Source: Candidatus Sedimenticola sp. (ex Thyasira tokunagai)
GTDB taxonomy: Bacteria; Pseudomonadota; Gammaproteobacteria; Chromatiales; Chromatiaceae
DNA: 64,000 nucleotides
Direction of reading: 5' to 3'
Assembly: GCA_037318855.1 (NCBI GenBank)
Contig: CP134874.1
Coordinates: 2,294,598 to 2,358,597, forward strand
The position numbers were made by a program, and so were the translations under genes. Shown here piece by piece: positions 39,291 through 48,061 of the stretch. Numbering within the stretch: the first letter of the stretch is position 1; every line of letters begins with the position of its first letter. The notes below the pieces were generated by a model. That model was not told the DNA's origin, did not search any database, and was given only the letters and a program-made list of their open reading frames with translations.

Positions 39291-39974
39291 TCAGTTGCTG
39301 CTCAGTAGTTCACGGATGTGGGAGATCGTTCCGGTAGAACCCTTGCCACGAATTTTTAACTCACCTTCACTGCAACCCTCAATAAAGTAGGTGACCAACA
39401 GGCTTCTGATCCCTGACGCGGCGGCCCCCTGGTGCTCCCGGCTGTTGCCATCACCGACAAAGAGTGACTGGCCGGCGCTGACCGCCATACTGTTTAAGGC
39501 CAGCTGGTAGATTTCAGGTTCAGGCTTTTTCAAACCACAGTCGCAACTGAACAGTGCCGTTTCAAAGAGCGGAGCAAGAGGGGAGTTAGACCACGCCCTT
39601 ACCTCATCTGTTGATGCATTTGAGATAAGCCCCAGCCGGATACCGCCAGATTTCAGCCCTTCGAGTACCTCCAGGATCTCCTGCTCGATATTGATAAGGG
39701 CATGATCAAATCGCCACTGCCGTTCTTCCGTCGCCTCATGAATCAGCGGTATCGGGATGTCCGGATCAAGACTATGCGCCATCTTCTGAATGATCTCTGC
39801 CTGATTGGTGGGGCGGCAGATCTCGTGATGTTCACTGAAACAGGCGGCACTCCACCGACTGCGATCAATGCCGAGAATATCAGCGGTATATCGCCCCTGA
39901 CCGCCGGCCGCCTTGGAGACGCTGATCAGGGTGGCGAACAGGTCGAAGAAGATGGCTTTTGGTGAGTGATTCAT
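39291..39974 (-). CDS. HAD-superfamily hydrolase
   Basis: 227 residues from ATG at 39974 (MNHSPKAIFFDLFATLI). HAD motifs: I, FFDLFATL (first Asp nucleophile; the second position is Phe, as in many HAD-IA proteins with DLFGTL); II, LGLISNAS; III, CGLKKPEPEIYQLAL; IV, SLFVGDGNSREHQGA. A helical cap lies between motifs I and II. It is a phosphatase or dehalogenase-like enzyme of unknown substrate. Between degenerate duplications and a repeat region. Confidence 0.85.
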   Translation of the reverse strand: MNHSPKAIFFDLFATLISVSKAAGGQGRYTADILGIDRSRWSAACFSEHHEICRPTNQAEIIQKMAHSLDPDIPIPLIHEATEERQWRFDHALINIEQEILEVLEGLKSGGIRLGLISNASTDEVRAWSNSPLAPLFETALFSCDCGLKKPEPEIYQLALNSMAVSAGQSLFVGDGNSREHQGAAASGIRSLLVTYFIEGCSEGELKIRGKGSTGTISHIRELLSSN

Positions 39975-40043
39975 AGTGAGTGCTGGTCCAGAAACATGTG
40001 TAATCTCCCCCACCAGGGGGGTGGAAGTCCTCTCTCCCCATTG

Positions 40044-40180
40044 AGTGAGAGGGTTGGGGTGAGGGGGGTCAATAAGTAACTTATTGATTTAATTTACCCT
40101 CATCCTATCCTTCTCCCTCGTTGGGAGAAGGGACTGGAGCTTGTACAACACCCTCGAGCAGGGAGAGGAGTTTTTAGCGA
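40044..40180. repeat. Intact BIME-like repeat
   Basis: Two palindromic units, CTCTCCCCATTGAGTGAGAG and CCTTCTCCCTCGTTGGGAGA, joined by GGGGGGTCAATAAGTAACTT and ATTGATTTAATTTACCC. The same composite at 52640-54420 was opened by repeat H and the IS4 element, so this copy serves as its empty site. Confidence 0.8.
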
Positions 40181-40281
40181 GTCGCTATCTCATGCCAGTC
40201 GAAACCGAATCCATACAGCCGTTAAATTGAGGTATATCATTCTGCTGTATGCACGAAGATCGTACCTGGTAATGACGAATG

Positions 40282-41451
40282 TCACTCCTTCGGCAACAAG
40301 GCAAACAATCGCCCCGGCTGCTTCATTGTACCTGCAAGACGCTCTGCCAGCTCTCCATTCCCAAAAAATACATCGGCCCTGACAGGCCCATTGATGGCCC
40401 CACCGGTATCCTGGGCGAACAGTAGGCGCTGATAGGGTTTAGATGCCTCATCCAAGCCTGCCTCAGTGGGAAGGGTCGTACTAAGCCATATCGGTGTACC
40501 AAGAGGAATTCGGGACCTGTCAACTGCCGCACTGCGTTCAGCCGTCAGTGGGACATTGAGTGACCCCCTGGGTCCTTTTTCACCGTTATCGTTCAGAACA
40601 AAGAAGACATAACTTGGATTTTCATTGAGCAACCCCTGGGCCTGTTCCGGGTGCTGTTTCAGCCATTCTCGGATGGTGAACAGGCTCACTTCTTCGCGAC
40701 TGAGCTCCCCTCGTTCGATCAGTTTCTTTCCGATAGAGACATACTGGTGCCCGTTTTGGTCGGCATATCCAACATTGATGCTCGAGCCGTCAGGTAACTG
40801 AACACGCCCGGACCCCTGGATCTGCAGGAAAAATGAGCCGTGAGGGTCATCGACCCAGAGCAACTCTTTACCTTTTAAGGGCTGCTTTGAACCGTCTATA
40901 TCTGTTCGGTCGTAATAGGGGATAACCCGGTTACCAACAAGACGCCCTCTCACGCGTTTTCCCTTGAGACTGGGAAACTGTTTAGCCAGGTCGATGATAA
41001 GTAGTGAGTCCGGTCGGGCATAAATGGGATAAGCGAAGCGCTCATCAGCCTCCAGACTACCCAACAGCGTGGGTTCGTAATAACCGGTAATCAGCCCATC
41101 GGGGCTTCCACCGGTGCCGATGATTTCGTGGGGCTGAAAATATTCCCGGATAAAAGTGCGGACCTGCTTGTCTGTTGGCTCTTGTAGTTGGTCAGCCGCA
41201 CTGCAGATTGTCTCCCAGCCTGGTTTTTTCTTCCTGAGCTTTGTGCATTGTGAGAGCAGGGCAGGCCAGGCGTCAGCAACGTTGTCCTCTTGCCAACCGG
41301 GGAGGTCGTTCCAGCTCACCTCTTCACCGATTCCGGCTTCCTTGGGTATGAAGATGGAGCAACCGGAGAGCAGCGCCAGGGTTAGTACCAACAGGTAAAC
41401 TCTTATATGTGAATTTAACACAGGGGGAGCGGATATCTCGGGTTGATGCAT
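40282..41451 (-). CDS. mltA: Membrane-bound lytic murein transglycosylase A
   Basis: 389 residues. A signal region with lipobox LSGC (LLVLTLALLSGCSIFIPKEA) anchors it to the outer membrane. The MltA barrel includes GLITGYYEPTLLGSLEADER, FAYPIYARPDSL and FLQIQGSGRVQLPDGSSINV, and the 3D domain has LLFAQDTGGAINGPVRADVF with the catalytic aspartate. It cleaves peptidoglycan glycan strands to anhydro-muropeptides. Full length. Confidence 0.93.
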   Translation of the reverse strand: MHQPEISAPPVLNSHIRVYLLVLTLALLSGCSIFIPKEAGIGEEVSWNDLPGWQEDNVADAWPALLSQCTKLRKKKPGWETICSAADQLQEPTDKQVRTFIREYFQPHEIIGTGGSPDGLITGYYEPTLLGSLEADERFAYPIYARPDSLLIIDLAKQFPSLKGKRVRGRLVGNRVIPYYDRTDIDGSKQPLKGKELLWVDDPHGSFFLQIQGSGRVQLPDGSSINVGYADQNGHQYVSIGKKLIERGELSREEVSLFTIREWLKQHPEQAQGLLNENPSYVFFVLNDNGEKGPRGSLNVPLTAERSAAVDRSRIPLGTPIWLSTTLPTEAGLDEASKPYQRLLFAQDTGGAINGPVRADVFFGNGELAERLAGTMKQPGRLFALLPKE

Positions 41452-41855
41452 TTGAGTCTCTATCAGTTTGCTCTTACGGATAAATCATATAGGGGGAGGC
41501 AACGATTTGGAACTTGTAATGCAGCACGGTGACTCGTTACTTCCGAGAGTGTGCACTCGTGTAGCGTGCCAGAATGCGAACTCCGTCATTATGGCGATGA
41601 AGAGTGCAATGCCGACCGTCAGCATCAGCGAAAACATGAATAGAGCGGCGAGTACCAGCAGTATAACCAACAGGGCAATGAGACCGCCAGACGCCTGGGG
41701 ACAGGTGGAGATGGCTATCGCACAATCCCTGCCATACTCCATCGCCCCGAGGCGGGGCTCCTACAGTAGAGACATCATCCATAGGCGTGATTGGGAACTT
41801 TTGTGTGGGAGTCGGGCTGCCGACTATACTTCCTGGTAAAGGGAGGTAGAGAGTG

Positions 41856-42500
41856 ATGCGGCGTTCAGGGCTTTTTCTGATATCGGTTTTCTTGCTTGCC
41901 TTGGGCTTGGTCGGCTGTTCCACCACCCAGGAGTACTCCAGTGCCAAACAGCAGGTAATCGATCTGAATGAGGGTGATCTCAGTCGTAATGGTTTGGCGT
42001 TTTTAACGCCAACCACAGTGACGGGCAAGGAGGAGGATAAACAGGTATTCGCCTTGGTGTTTACCGACACCCTCGCTGAAATGCGGCCGGATATCCCTCT
42101 GCTGACACTTCCCCAAACGCTGAGCGCAATCAACCAGGCAGGCCTGGCCGGGTCCTACCGTCAGATGGTGGTCAACTATCGGGATACCGGCATTTTTGAT
42201 AAAACGACCCTGAGCAAAATCAGTGAGACTGTCGGTGTGCGTTATGTTGCTCAACTGAAACTCTCTGATTTCCTACAGTACTCAAAAGGCCGCTTCAGCG
42301 CCTTGGGTATCAGGTTGCTGGAGACAAAACAGGCTCATGTGCGGGTTTTCCTGCAGATCTGGGATGTCAGCAATGGCACCATCGCCTGGGAGGCGGTGGA
42401 GGAGCTGAATTTTGCCTATGAAACCGGCTCGGAAGATCCGGTCTCTTTCAATCTGATTGTCAGAAAAGCGGCCGTTAACCTGATAGGGCGGCTTCCATAG
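41856..42500 (+). CDS. Uncharacterised lipoprotein (LpoB/CsgG-like appearance)
   Basis: 214 residues from ATG at 41856, with GGGAGG upstream. Signal and lipobox: FLLALGLVGCSTTQEYSSAK. The mature domain has alternating strands and helices: FALVFTDTLAEMRPDIPLL, YRDTGIFDKTTLSKI, VGVRYVAQLKLSDF, IRLLETKQAHVRVFLQIWDV, GTIAWEAVEEL. This resembles the anticodon-binding-like fold of LpoB or CsgG relatives, an inference without alignment. A decayed duplicate lies at 38402-38712. It is followed by tcdA after 68 bases. Confidence 0.65.
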   Translation: MRRSGLFLISVFLLALGLVGCSTTQEYSSAKQQVIDLNEGDLSRNGLAFLTPTTVTGKEEDKQVFALVFTDTLAEMRPDIPLLTLPQTLSAINQAGLAGSYRQMVVNYRDTGIFDKTTLSKISETVGVRYVAQLKLSDFLQYSKGRFSALGIRLLETKQAHVRVFLQIWDVSNGTIAWEAVEELNFAYETGSEDPVSFNLIVRKAAVNLIGRLP

Positions 42501-42568
42501 AGTACTTTTTTGGTAAACTCTATGAGTTGAATTGACCCACTGTGGTCAAAGCCTATTTGGGTCATAAG

Positions 42569-43372
42569 ATGACAGATGTCCAAGAGATTGACTACCAACG
42601 CCGTTTTGGAGGTATTGCCAGGCTCTACGGCGTCCATGGCCTGGAGGCGTTCCGCAAGGCCAATGTCTGCGTGGTGGGCATTGGTGGTATTGGCTCTTGG
42701 GCGGTAGAGGCACTGGCTCGCAGCGGTATCGGTGAGATCACACTGATCGATCTTGATCATGTGGCGGAATCCAATATTAATCGTCAGATCCATGCGCTTG
42801 AGAGCCAAATTGGAAAAGCCAAGGTGGAGGCCATGGCCGAGCGTATCCGTGAGATCAATCCCCAATGCCGCATTAACTGTATTGAGGAGTTTGTTGAGAC
42901 CGGCAATCTTGATCGCCTGATCACATCCGAGTATAGCTATGTGATTGACTGTATTGATGTTTTTAAAACCAAGACGGCTTTCATTGCACATTGCCACAGT
43001 AACGGAATAAATGTGGTAACGGTGGGGGGTGCTGGAGGGCAGACTGATCCACTGAAAGTACGCCTCGCTGATCTCAGCCGGACTCAATACGATCCTCTAT
43101 TGAAAAAGATGCGCAAACAGTTGCGCAAGGATCACAACTTTCCAAGAAACCTCAAGAAACGTTTTAAAATCCCTTGTGTCTATTCAGATGAACTACCCGT
43201 CTACCCGGATGCTTTTGGTGGGGTATGCCACGATAAACCCCACAAGGGCGTGTCACACGGGCTTAATTGCGGTGGATATGGTTCGGTTACTCCGGTGACG
43301 GCTACCTTCGGGCTGGTAGCCGTATCCCATGTACTGAGAAAATTGGAAGAGGGTAATCGGAAACAGGGGTAG
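42569..43372 (+). CDS. tcdA: tRNA threonylcarbamoyladenosine dehydratase
   Basis: 267 residues from ATG at 42569 (MTDVQEIDYQRRFGGIARLY); an earlier ATG-like start at 42542 is less likely. E1-like adenylation fold: VCVVGIGGIGSWAVEALARS nucleotide loop, ITLIDLDHVAESNINRQIHA, YVIDCIDVFKTK, and a C-terminal HGLNCGGYGSVTPVTATFG with the conserved cysteine region. It cyclises t6A37 in tRNA to ct6A, using ATP, usually with a CsdE/CsdA sulfur relay. Full length. Confidence 0.93.
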   Translation: MTDVQEIDYQRRFGGIARLYGVHGLEAFRKANVCVVGIGGIGSWAVEALARSGIGEITLIDLDHVAESNINRQIHALESQIGKAKVEAMAERIREINPQCRINCIEEFVETGNLDRLITSEYSYVIDCIDVFKTKTAFIAHCHSNGINVVTVGGAGGQTDPLKVRLADLSRTQYDPLLKKMRKQLRKDHNFPRNLKKRFKIPCVYSDELPVYPDAFGGVCHDKPHKGVSHGLNCGGYGSVTPVTATFGLVAVSHVLRKLEEGNRKQG

Positions 43373-43430
43373 TGTTCAGTCTGTCCCAAGATTGCTGTTC
43401 TTGATGAGTAATAGAGGTTGACTCCCTTAG

Positions 43431-43589
43431 GGAACCTCTGAACGAATCATGATCACGCATCTTGGCGCTGGAATTCGCCACTTTATCGTTGTGAATCTTC
43501 GCAATAGCCTGCTATTACGTGCGAATCACGCCTCAAATTGACAAATTCCGATCACCAATCTGCTGTGACCAGATTCATTCAGAGGTTCC
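43431..43589. mobile_element. 159-bp MITE with TTAG target duplication
   Basis: Ends GGAACCTCTGAACGAATC and GATTCATTCAGAGGTTCC, flanked by TTAG (43427-43430 and 43590-43593). TTAG fits a YTAR target. No coding capacity. It lies between tcdA and the small RRM-like gene, ending just before the latter's stop codon. Confidence 0.8.
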
Positions 43590-43594
43590 TTAGT

Positions 43595-44002
43595 TCACCC
43601 TCTATGCTCCTGGGTGCACTGATCATAGCCATGTATATCGATGTGTACGCCATTCAAGCGATCCTGGTGTAAGCCAAGGCGTCTACGGTCTTCACCGGGT
43701 ATTTTCCTTGCGTCGTTTCTGGCCCGGTCGAAATATTGTCGTCCATAGATAGGCTTATTGTGAAGGCGCTGCTTTGTCAGGTGCTGGATCAGCCATTCCC
43801 CAGCTGTCTCGGGGTGGACTACAAATAGTGCATGGTGCTCCTCTATCCCTTGTGGATCGGTATTGATGAGGATGTCACAGTGGGAAAAATCCGGTCTTTT
43901 AGTGAAGGGAAGCTGGTGTTTAGTTTCCAGAAGCCCCTCGACAAAGCCTCTCAGCTCTTTCTGAGTAGTAGCATGGGGGATTCTGGGGATGATGATTTTC
44001 AT
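43595..44002 (-). CDS. Small basic protein, possibly RRM-like
   Basis: 135 residues from ATG at 44002 (MKIIIPRIPHATTQKELRGF). The opening MKIIIPRIPHATTQKELRGFV resembles the first strand and helix of an RNA-recognition motif. CDILINTDPQGIEEHHALFVVHP and HNKPIYGRQYFDRARND could supply later strands. The C-terminus is basic and histidine-rich (RRLGLHQDR, DIHGYDQCTQEHRG). I recall short gammaproteobacterial RNA-binding proteins of this style but cannot name it. Its stop lies two bases from the MITE target duplication, so the extreme C-terminus may have been altered. Confidence 0.55.
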   Translation of the reverse strand: MKIIIPRIPHATTQKELRGFVEGLLETKHQLPFTKRPDFSHCDILINTDPQGIEEHHALFVVHPETAGEWLIQHLTKQRLHNKPIYGRQYFDRARNDARKIPGEDRRRLGLHQDRLNGVHIDIHGYDQCTQEHRG

Positions 44003-44468
44003 CAAATCAACTCATTCGCATACAGCTACTAATAGTATAGTAGATGCATACAAATTTAGGCTTTTTTACACTAGCTGAGAAATCTGTAATTCCATGACGG
44101 AGGAGGAGAGCGCAACATATTGATTTTGCAGTGGTTAAAAAAGTACCCGCTTAATCTATAAAGTGAAACTAATATTTTATTAATTCACAGAGAAGGCAAA
44201 ATCCTACAGGCTCTACCCACCACAGAATCATGAATTCAGGTGCCTAATTTATATAGGTGCCTTTTGTAGCTGTCTATGCGCCTTTCATTAAGTATATTGG
44301 CTTGTGAGCAGATTCTTTTTCACCCGGTGAATTAGGAGCGGCGACAGCCACTGTTAGGCAGCTGTTTTCTTTCGTGCCATGCAGGTTCACCATGGTTCTT
44401 AATCTATGGCATTTTAGAAGGGGATTACTTATGCTTGAAGGTCCCTGTCATCTATCATGGAGCAAAAA
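44003..44468. other. Intergenic region before livJ
   Basis: About 465 bases. A direct repeat AGGTGCCT occurs twice near 44238-44265. No RNA gene or clear palindrome seen. It probably contains the livJ promoter. Confidence 0.4.
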
Positions 44469-45590
44469 ATGAAGAGAAGTGTTGCGCAGACAATACTGGC
44501 GGCGGCCATAGGCCTTACCCTGGTGGTACCAAACGCCATGGCTGGAGATACCATCAAATTAGGTGTGGCGGGTCCCCATAGTGGTGATCTTGCCTCCTAC
44601 GGGATACCTACTATCAAGGCGGCCGAGCTGGTTGTCGCTGAGGTGAATGCCAAGGGTGGTATCAATGGCAAGAAGGTTGAACTGCTGGTCGAGGACGATG
44701 TCTGCAAGCCTGAGGTGGCCACTAACACTGCAACCAAACTGGTTTCTGATGGGGTGGACGTGGTGCTGGGCCATATCTGTTCCGGTGCAACCAAGGCGGC
44801 ACTGCCGATCTACAAGAGTGCAGGCATTGTTGTGATGTCGCCTTCAGCAACCAATCCGGCGCTGACCCAGAGTGGTGACTATCCCAATTTTTACCGCACG
44901 ATCGCCTCCGATGACGCCCAGGCCAAGACCGAAGTCGATTTTGCTCTCAATGTTCTGAAGGTGAGGAAAATCGCCGTAATTCACGACAAGGGTGATTACG
45001 GCAAGGGCCTGGCTGAGTTTGCCAAGATATTCCTGGAAAAGTCTGATAAAGGTGAAGTCGTGCTTTATGAAGGCGTGACCCCGGGTGCAGTGGATTACTC
45101 TGCTGTTGTTCAGAAGATCAAACGCTCAGGTGCTGAGGCAGTGATATTTGGCGGCTATCATCCAGAAGCTTCCAAGATCGTCACTCAGATGCGCAAGAAG
45201 AGGATGAAGACGCTCTTTATCTCCGATGATGGCGTGAAGGATGACACCTTTATCAAGGTGGCAGGAAAAAATGCGGAAGGCGTTTACGCATCGGGTCCCC
45301 AGGATAACTCCAAGAACCCTCTATCCACCGCCTCAATTGCGGCACACAAGAAGGCCTACAGTGCCGATCCGGGTGCCTTCTATGAGAACGCCTACGCAGC
45401 TGCACAGGCACTGTTGAGGGCGGTTGAGAACGCAGGTTCTTCCGATCATGATGCAGTCCGAAAAGCGCTGCAGGTGAATAAAGTTGCTACACCTGTGGGT
45501 AATATTAACTTTGATGATCGTGGTGATGCTGTAGGTGTCGGCTTTGCCATGTATCAGGTACAGAACGGCAAGTACGTAGAAGTGCACTGA
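44469..45590 (+). CDS. livJ: Branched-chain amino acid ABC transporter, substrate-binding protein
   Basis: 373 residues from ATG at 44469, which has GGAG six bases before it; an in-frame ATG at 44457 sits on that site. Signal peptide: LAAAIGLTLVVPNAMAGD. Type I binding fold: IKLGVAGPHSGDLASYGIPT, INGKKVELLVEDDVCKPEVA with the LivJ-type Cys pair (DDVCKP, GHICSGA), VMSPSATNPALT and AVIHDKGDYGKGLAEFA. It binds Leu/Ile/Val (possibly other amino acids or amides) for the LivHMGF transporter encoded next. A terminator follows, so it may be made in excess. Confidence 0.92.
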   Translation: MKRSVAQTILAAAIGLTLVVPNAMAGDTIKLGVAGPHSGDLASYGIPTIKAAELVVAEVNAKGGINGKKVELLVEDDVCKPEVATNTATKLVSDGVDVVLGHICSGATKAALPIYKSAGIVVMSPSATNPALTQSGDYPNFYRTIASDDAQAKTEVDFALNVLKVRKIAVIHDKGDYGKGLAEFAKIFLEKSDKGEVVLYEGVTPGAVDYSAVVQKIKRSGAEAVIFGGYHPEASKIVTQMRKKRMKTLFISDDGVKDDTFIKVAGKNAEGVYASGPQDNSKNPLSTASIAAHKKAYSADPGAFYENAYAAAQALLRAVENAGSSDHDAVRKALQVNKVATPVGNINFDDRGDAVGVGFAMYQVQNGKYVEVH

Positions 45591-45604
45591 TAATCTTTGA
45601 GGGT

Positions 45605-45642
45605 AAAGGGTCTGAAGCTGAAGCTTCAGGCCCTTTGTTTTG
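45605..45642 (+). terminator. Rho-independent terminator after livJ
   Basis: AAAGGG-T-CTGAAGC, loop TGAA, GCTTCAG-G-CCCTTT, then GTTTTG. It separates livJ from livHMGF and suggests unequal expression. Confidence 0.85.
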
Positions 45643-45703
45643 TAGAGCCGTAAGGAAGTGGCTATGCACTATGCTCCTGTTCCACACAACCATAACCAGT
45701 GAT

Positions 45704-45830
45704 GTAGGAGCGCCGCCCTCGGCGCGATGGAATCTAGCAAGGCAGTGCGACGTTCATCGCGGCGGGGGCGCCGCTCCTACAGAGGCGATGAATATGCCAC
45801 GGAGCATGTCGCGAACAAGTTCGCTCCTAC
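45704..45830. repeat. REP-type repeats between livJ and livH
   Basis: GTAGGAGCGCCGCCCTCGGC paired with GGCGCCGCTCCTAC (45704-45780), then a half unit GCGAACAAGTTCGCTCCTAC (ending 45830). Related to repeats at 26951 and 31578. Confidence 0.75.
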
Positions 45831-45907
45831 TTCCATTCACCCTCACCCTGGTCCTCTCCCTCATAGGGCGAGGGGATGAACTCTTTCAGTTTAGGTAGTA
45901 TTTCCAA

Positions 45908-46810
45908 ATGGAATACTTTATTGAGTTACTCTTCAGCGGCCTGACTCGGGGCTCCATTTATGCTCTGATCGCGCTGGGGTACACCATGGTGTACGGCATC
46001 ATCGGTTTGATTAATTTCGCTCACGGTGAGATCTATATGATCGGTGCCTTCACCGCCTATATCGTTGCTTCTGTGCTGACGATCTATGGTTTTCCTGTTC
46101 TTTCTATCGTAATCATTGCAGGTTTGGCTGCGGCTGTCTGGTCTAGTGCCTATGGTTATACGGTGGAGAAGGTGGCCTACAAGCCGCTGCGTCATGCCCC
46201 CAGACTGTCACCCCTGATTAGTGCGATTGGCATGTCCATTTTTCTGCAAAACTACGTGCTGCTGGCACAAACTTCTGACTTTCTCGCTTTTCCTCAGCTG
46301 ATCCCCGACTTTGAGTTTATGGAACCGGTGGCTCATATTGTCGGCACTACCGATATGATAATCCTGGTAACAACGGCTGTGGTGATGTTGGGCCTCACGT
46401 TACTGATTAAATTCAGTCGCACCGGTAAGGCGATGCGTGCCACCTCTCAGGATCGCACTATGGCCATGCTGGTAGGGATCAATGTAGACCGGGTCATCTC
46501 TATGACCTTTATTATCGGCTCTTCTCTGGCCGCTATTGGTGGTGTGCTAATCGCCTCACATATTGGCCAGATCAACTTCTATATCGGCTTTATCGCCGGT
46601 ATCAAGGCCTTTACCGCGGCGGTTCTGGGGGGAATTGGCTCCATTCCCGGCGCTGTGCTGGGCAGTTTTATCCTCGGACTCACTGAGAGTTTTGCTACCG
46701 GCTATATCTCCAGTGACTATGAAGATGTCTTTGCCTTCTCCCTGTTGGTACTGATTCTGATCTTTAAGCCCTCGGGGCTGCTGGGAAAATCAGAGACCCA
46801 GAAGGTGTAG
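45908..46810 (+). CDS. livH: Branched-chain amino acid ABC transporter permease LivH
   Basis: 300 residues with about 8 hydrophobic segments. Family signatures: SGLTRGSIYALIALGYTMVY at the N-terminus, GLINFAHGEIYMIGAF, KPLRHAPRLSPLISAIGMSI, KAMRATSQDRTMAMLVGINV (coupling helix region) and FTAAVLGGIGSIPGAVLGSF. It forms the inner-membrane channel with LivM. The stop directly abuts the livM start. REP repeats and a terminator separate it from livJ. Confidence 0.94.
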   Translation: MEYFIELLFSGLTRGSIYALIALGYTMVYGIIGLINFAHGEIYMIGAFTAYIVASVLTIYGFPVLSIVIIAGLAAAVWSSAYGYTVEKVAYKPLRHAPRLSPLISAIGMSIFLQNYVLLAQTSDFLAFPQLIPDFEFMEPVAHIVGTTDMIILVTTAVVMLGLTLLIKFSRTGKAMRATSQDRTMAMLVGINVDRVISMTFIIGSSLAAIGGVLIASHIGQINFYIGFIAGIKAFTAAVLGGIGSIPGAVLGSFILGLTESFATGYISSDYEDVFAFSLLVLILIFKPSGLLGKSETQKV

Positions 46811-48061
46811 ATGATGACTTCCTTCAGCGAACTGAAAAAATCCCTGATTGTCTCTCTCTGGTTCTCCTTTTTGACCTTCCCAATTATGGTGATCAAAGCC
46901 GATCCCATCGAGAAGACGGTCATCTGGCGCTGGGAGAACCTCTTCTTTGTTGCCATTGGCAGTTTCACGCTCTCCATGCTCGGCAAGATCTTCTTTGCCC
47001 AGCATGAGCGCAGGCGGGCGCGTAGAGCGGCTGATCAGGCACCGGCTCGTGATCCACTGATCCAGGTGATTCTTCGTGAGCCGCGTTATCTCTATCCACT
47101 GGCCGGGGCTATTTTGATCTTTGCTCTGGCATTCCCTTTCCTCTTCTCCACCTACCAGACCAATGTGATGACAACGGCGCTGATGTATGTGGTGCTGGGA
47201 CTGGGGCTCAATATTGTGGTGGGTGTGGCGGGGCTCCTTGATCTTGGCTATGTCGCTTTCTATGCGGTGGGTGCCTACAGCTACGCCTTGCTCAACCTCC
47301 ATTTTGACCTGGGGTTCTGGACGGTACTACCCATCGGCGCCATTCTGGCGGCATTTTTCGGCATTCTGCTCGGCTTTCCTGTATTGCGGTTACGGGGAGA
47401 CTACCTCGCCATCGTCACCCTCGGTTTTGGTGAGATCATTCGGTTGATTATGGAAAACTGGAATGAGTTTTCCCAAGGGCCCAGCGGTATCTCCAATATC
47501 GATCGTCCCGGGCTGTTCGGCCTTGAACTCTCACTGGATATGGCGATCACCTATCTTTACTACCTACTGATAGTGATGGTGTTGATCACTATCTTTGTGG
47601 TTAACCGGTTGCAGGATTCACGACTGGGGAGAGCATGGATCGCCCTGCGTGAAGATGAGATCGCCTGTCAGGCGATGGGCATCGACAAGACCAAGACAAA
47701 GTTGACAGCTTTTGCCCTTGGTGCCACCTGGGCCGGTATGGTTGGAGTCTTTTTTGCGGCTAAGACCACCTTTATCAATCCCGCCAGTTTCACCTTTCTG
47801 GAGTCGGCGATCATCCTCTCTATTGTAGTACTGGGCGGCATGGGGTCTATTCTGGGGGTGGTTGTTGGCGCATTAGTGCTTATTTTGCTTCCAGAGTACC
47901 TGCGAGCACTGTCGGATTACCGGATGCTCGCATTTGGAGCCATTCTGGTCACTATGATGGTGTTCCGCCCACAGGGCATTATCTCCAGTGTCCGTCGTAC
48001 CTACCGGTATAGAAAACGGGGTGAGCGTGAGCGGCCGGCTGAAGAAGGTGATACCCAATGA
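46811..48061 (+). CDS. livM: Branched-chain amino acid ABC transporter permease LivM
   Basis: 416 residues. An N-terminal membrane extension (about the first 110 residues, as in E. coli-type LivM) precedes the permease core: MYVVLGLGLNIVVGVAGLLD, YVAFYAVGAYSYALL, LRLRGDYLAIVTLGFGEIIR, ALREDEIACQAMGIDKTKTK, and FLESAIILSIVVLGGMGSIL. The ATG abuts the livH stop, and the stop overlaps livG by four bases. It pairs with LivH. Confidence 0.94.
   Translation: MMTSFSELKKSLIVSLWFSFLTFPIMVIKADPIEKTVIWRWENLFFVAIGSFTLSMLGKIFFAQHERRRARRAADQAPARDPLIQVILREPRYLYPLAGAILIFALAFPFLFSTYQTNVMTTALMYVVLGLGLNIVVGVAGLLDLGYVAFYAVGAYSYALLNLHFDLGFWTVLPIGAILAAFFGILLGFPVLRLRGDYLAIVTLGFGEIIRLIMENWNEFSQGPSGISNIDRPGLFGLELSLDMAITYLYYLLIVMVLITIFVVNRLQDSRLGRAWIALREDEIACQAMGIDKTKTKLTAFALGATWAGMVGVFFAAKTTFINPASFTFLESAIILSIVVLGGMGSILGVVVGALVLILLPEYLRALSDYRMLAFGAILVTMMVFRPQGIISSVRRTYRYRKRGERERPAEEGDTQ

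Noticed and set aside
41690..41712. Third fragment of the 5-oxoprolinase tail (GGACAGGTGGAGATGGC)
   Set aside because: Only about 17 bases match; too short to distinguish from chance or a tiny rearrangement scar.
41485..41742. Small minus-strand open frame with hydrophobic segment
   Set aside because: It overlaps REP-like sequence, has no clear ribosome-binding site, and its ends look random; possible fragment only.
44003..44468. Riboswitch upstream of livJ
   Set aside because: No recognisable conserved aptamer or coupled terminator found in the leader.
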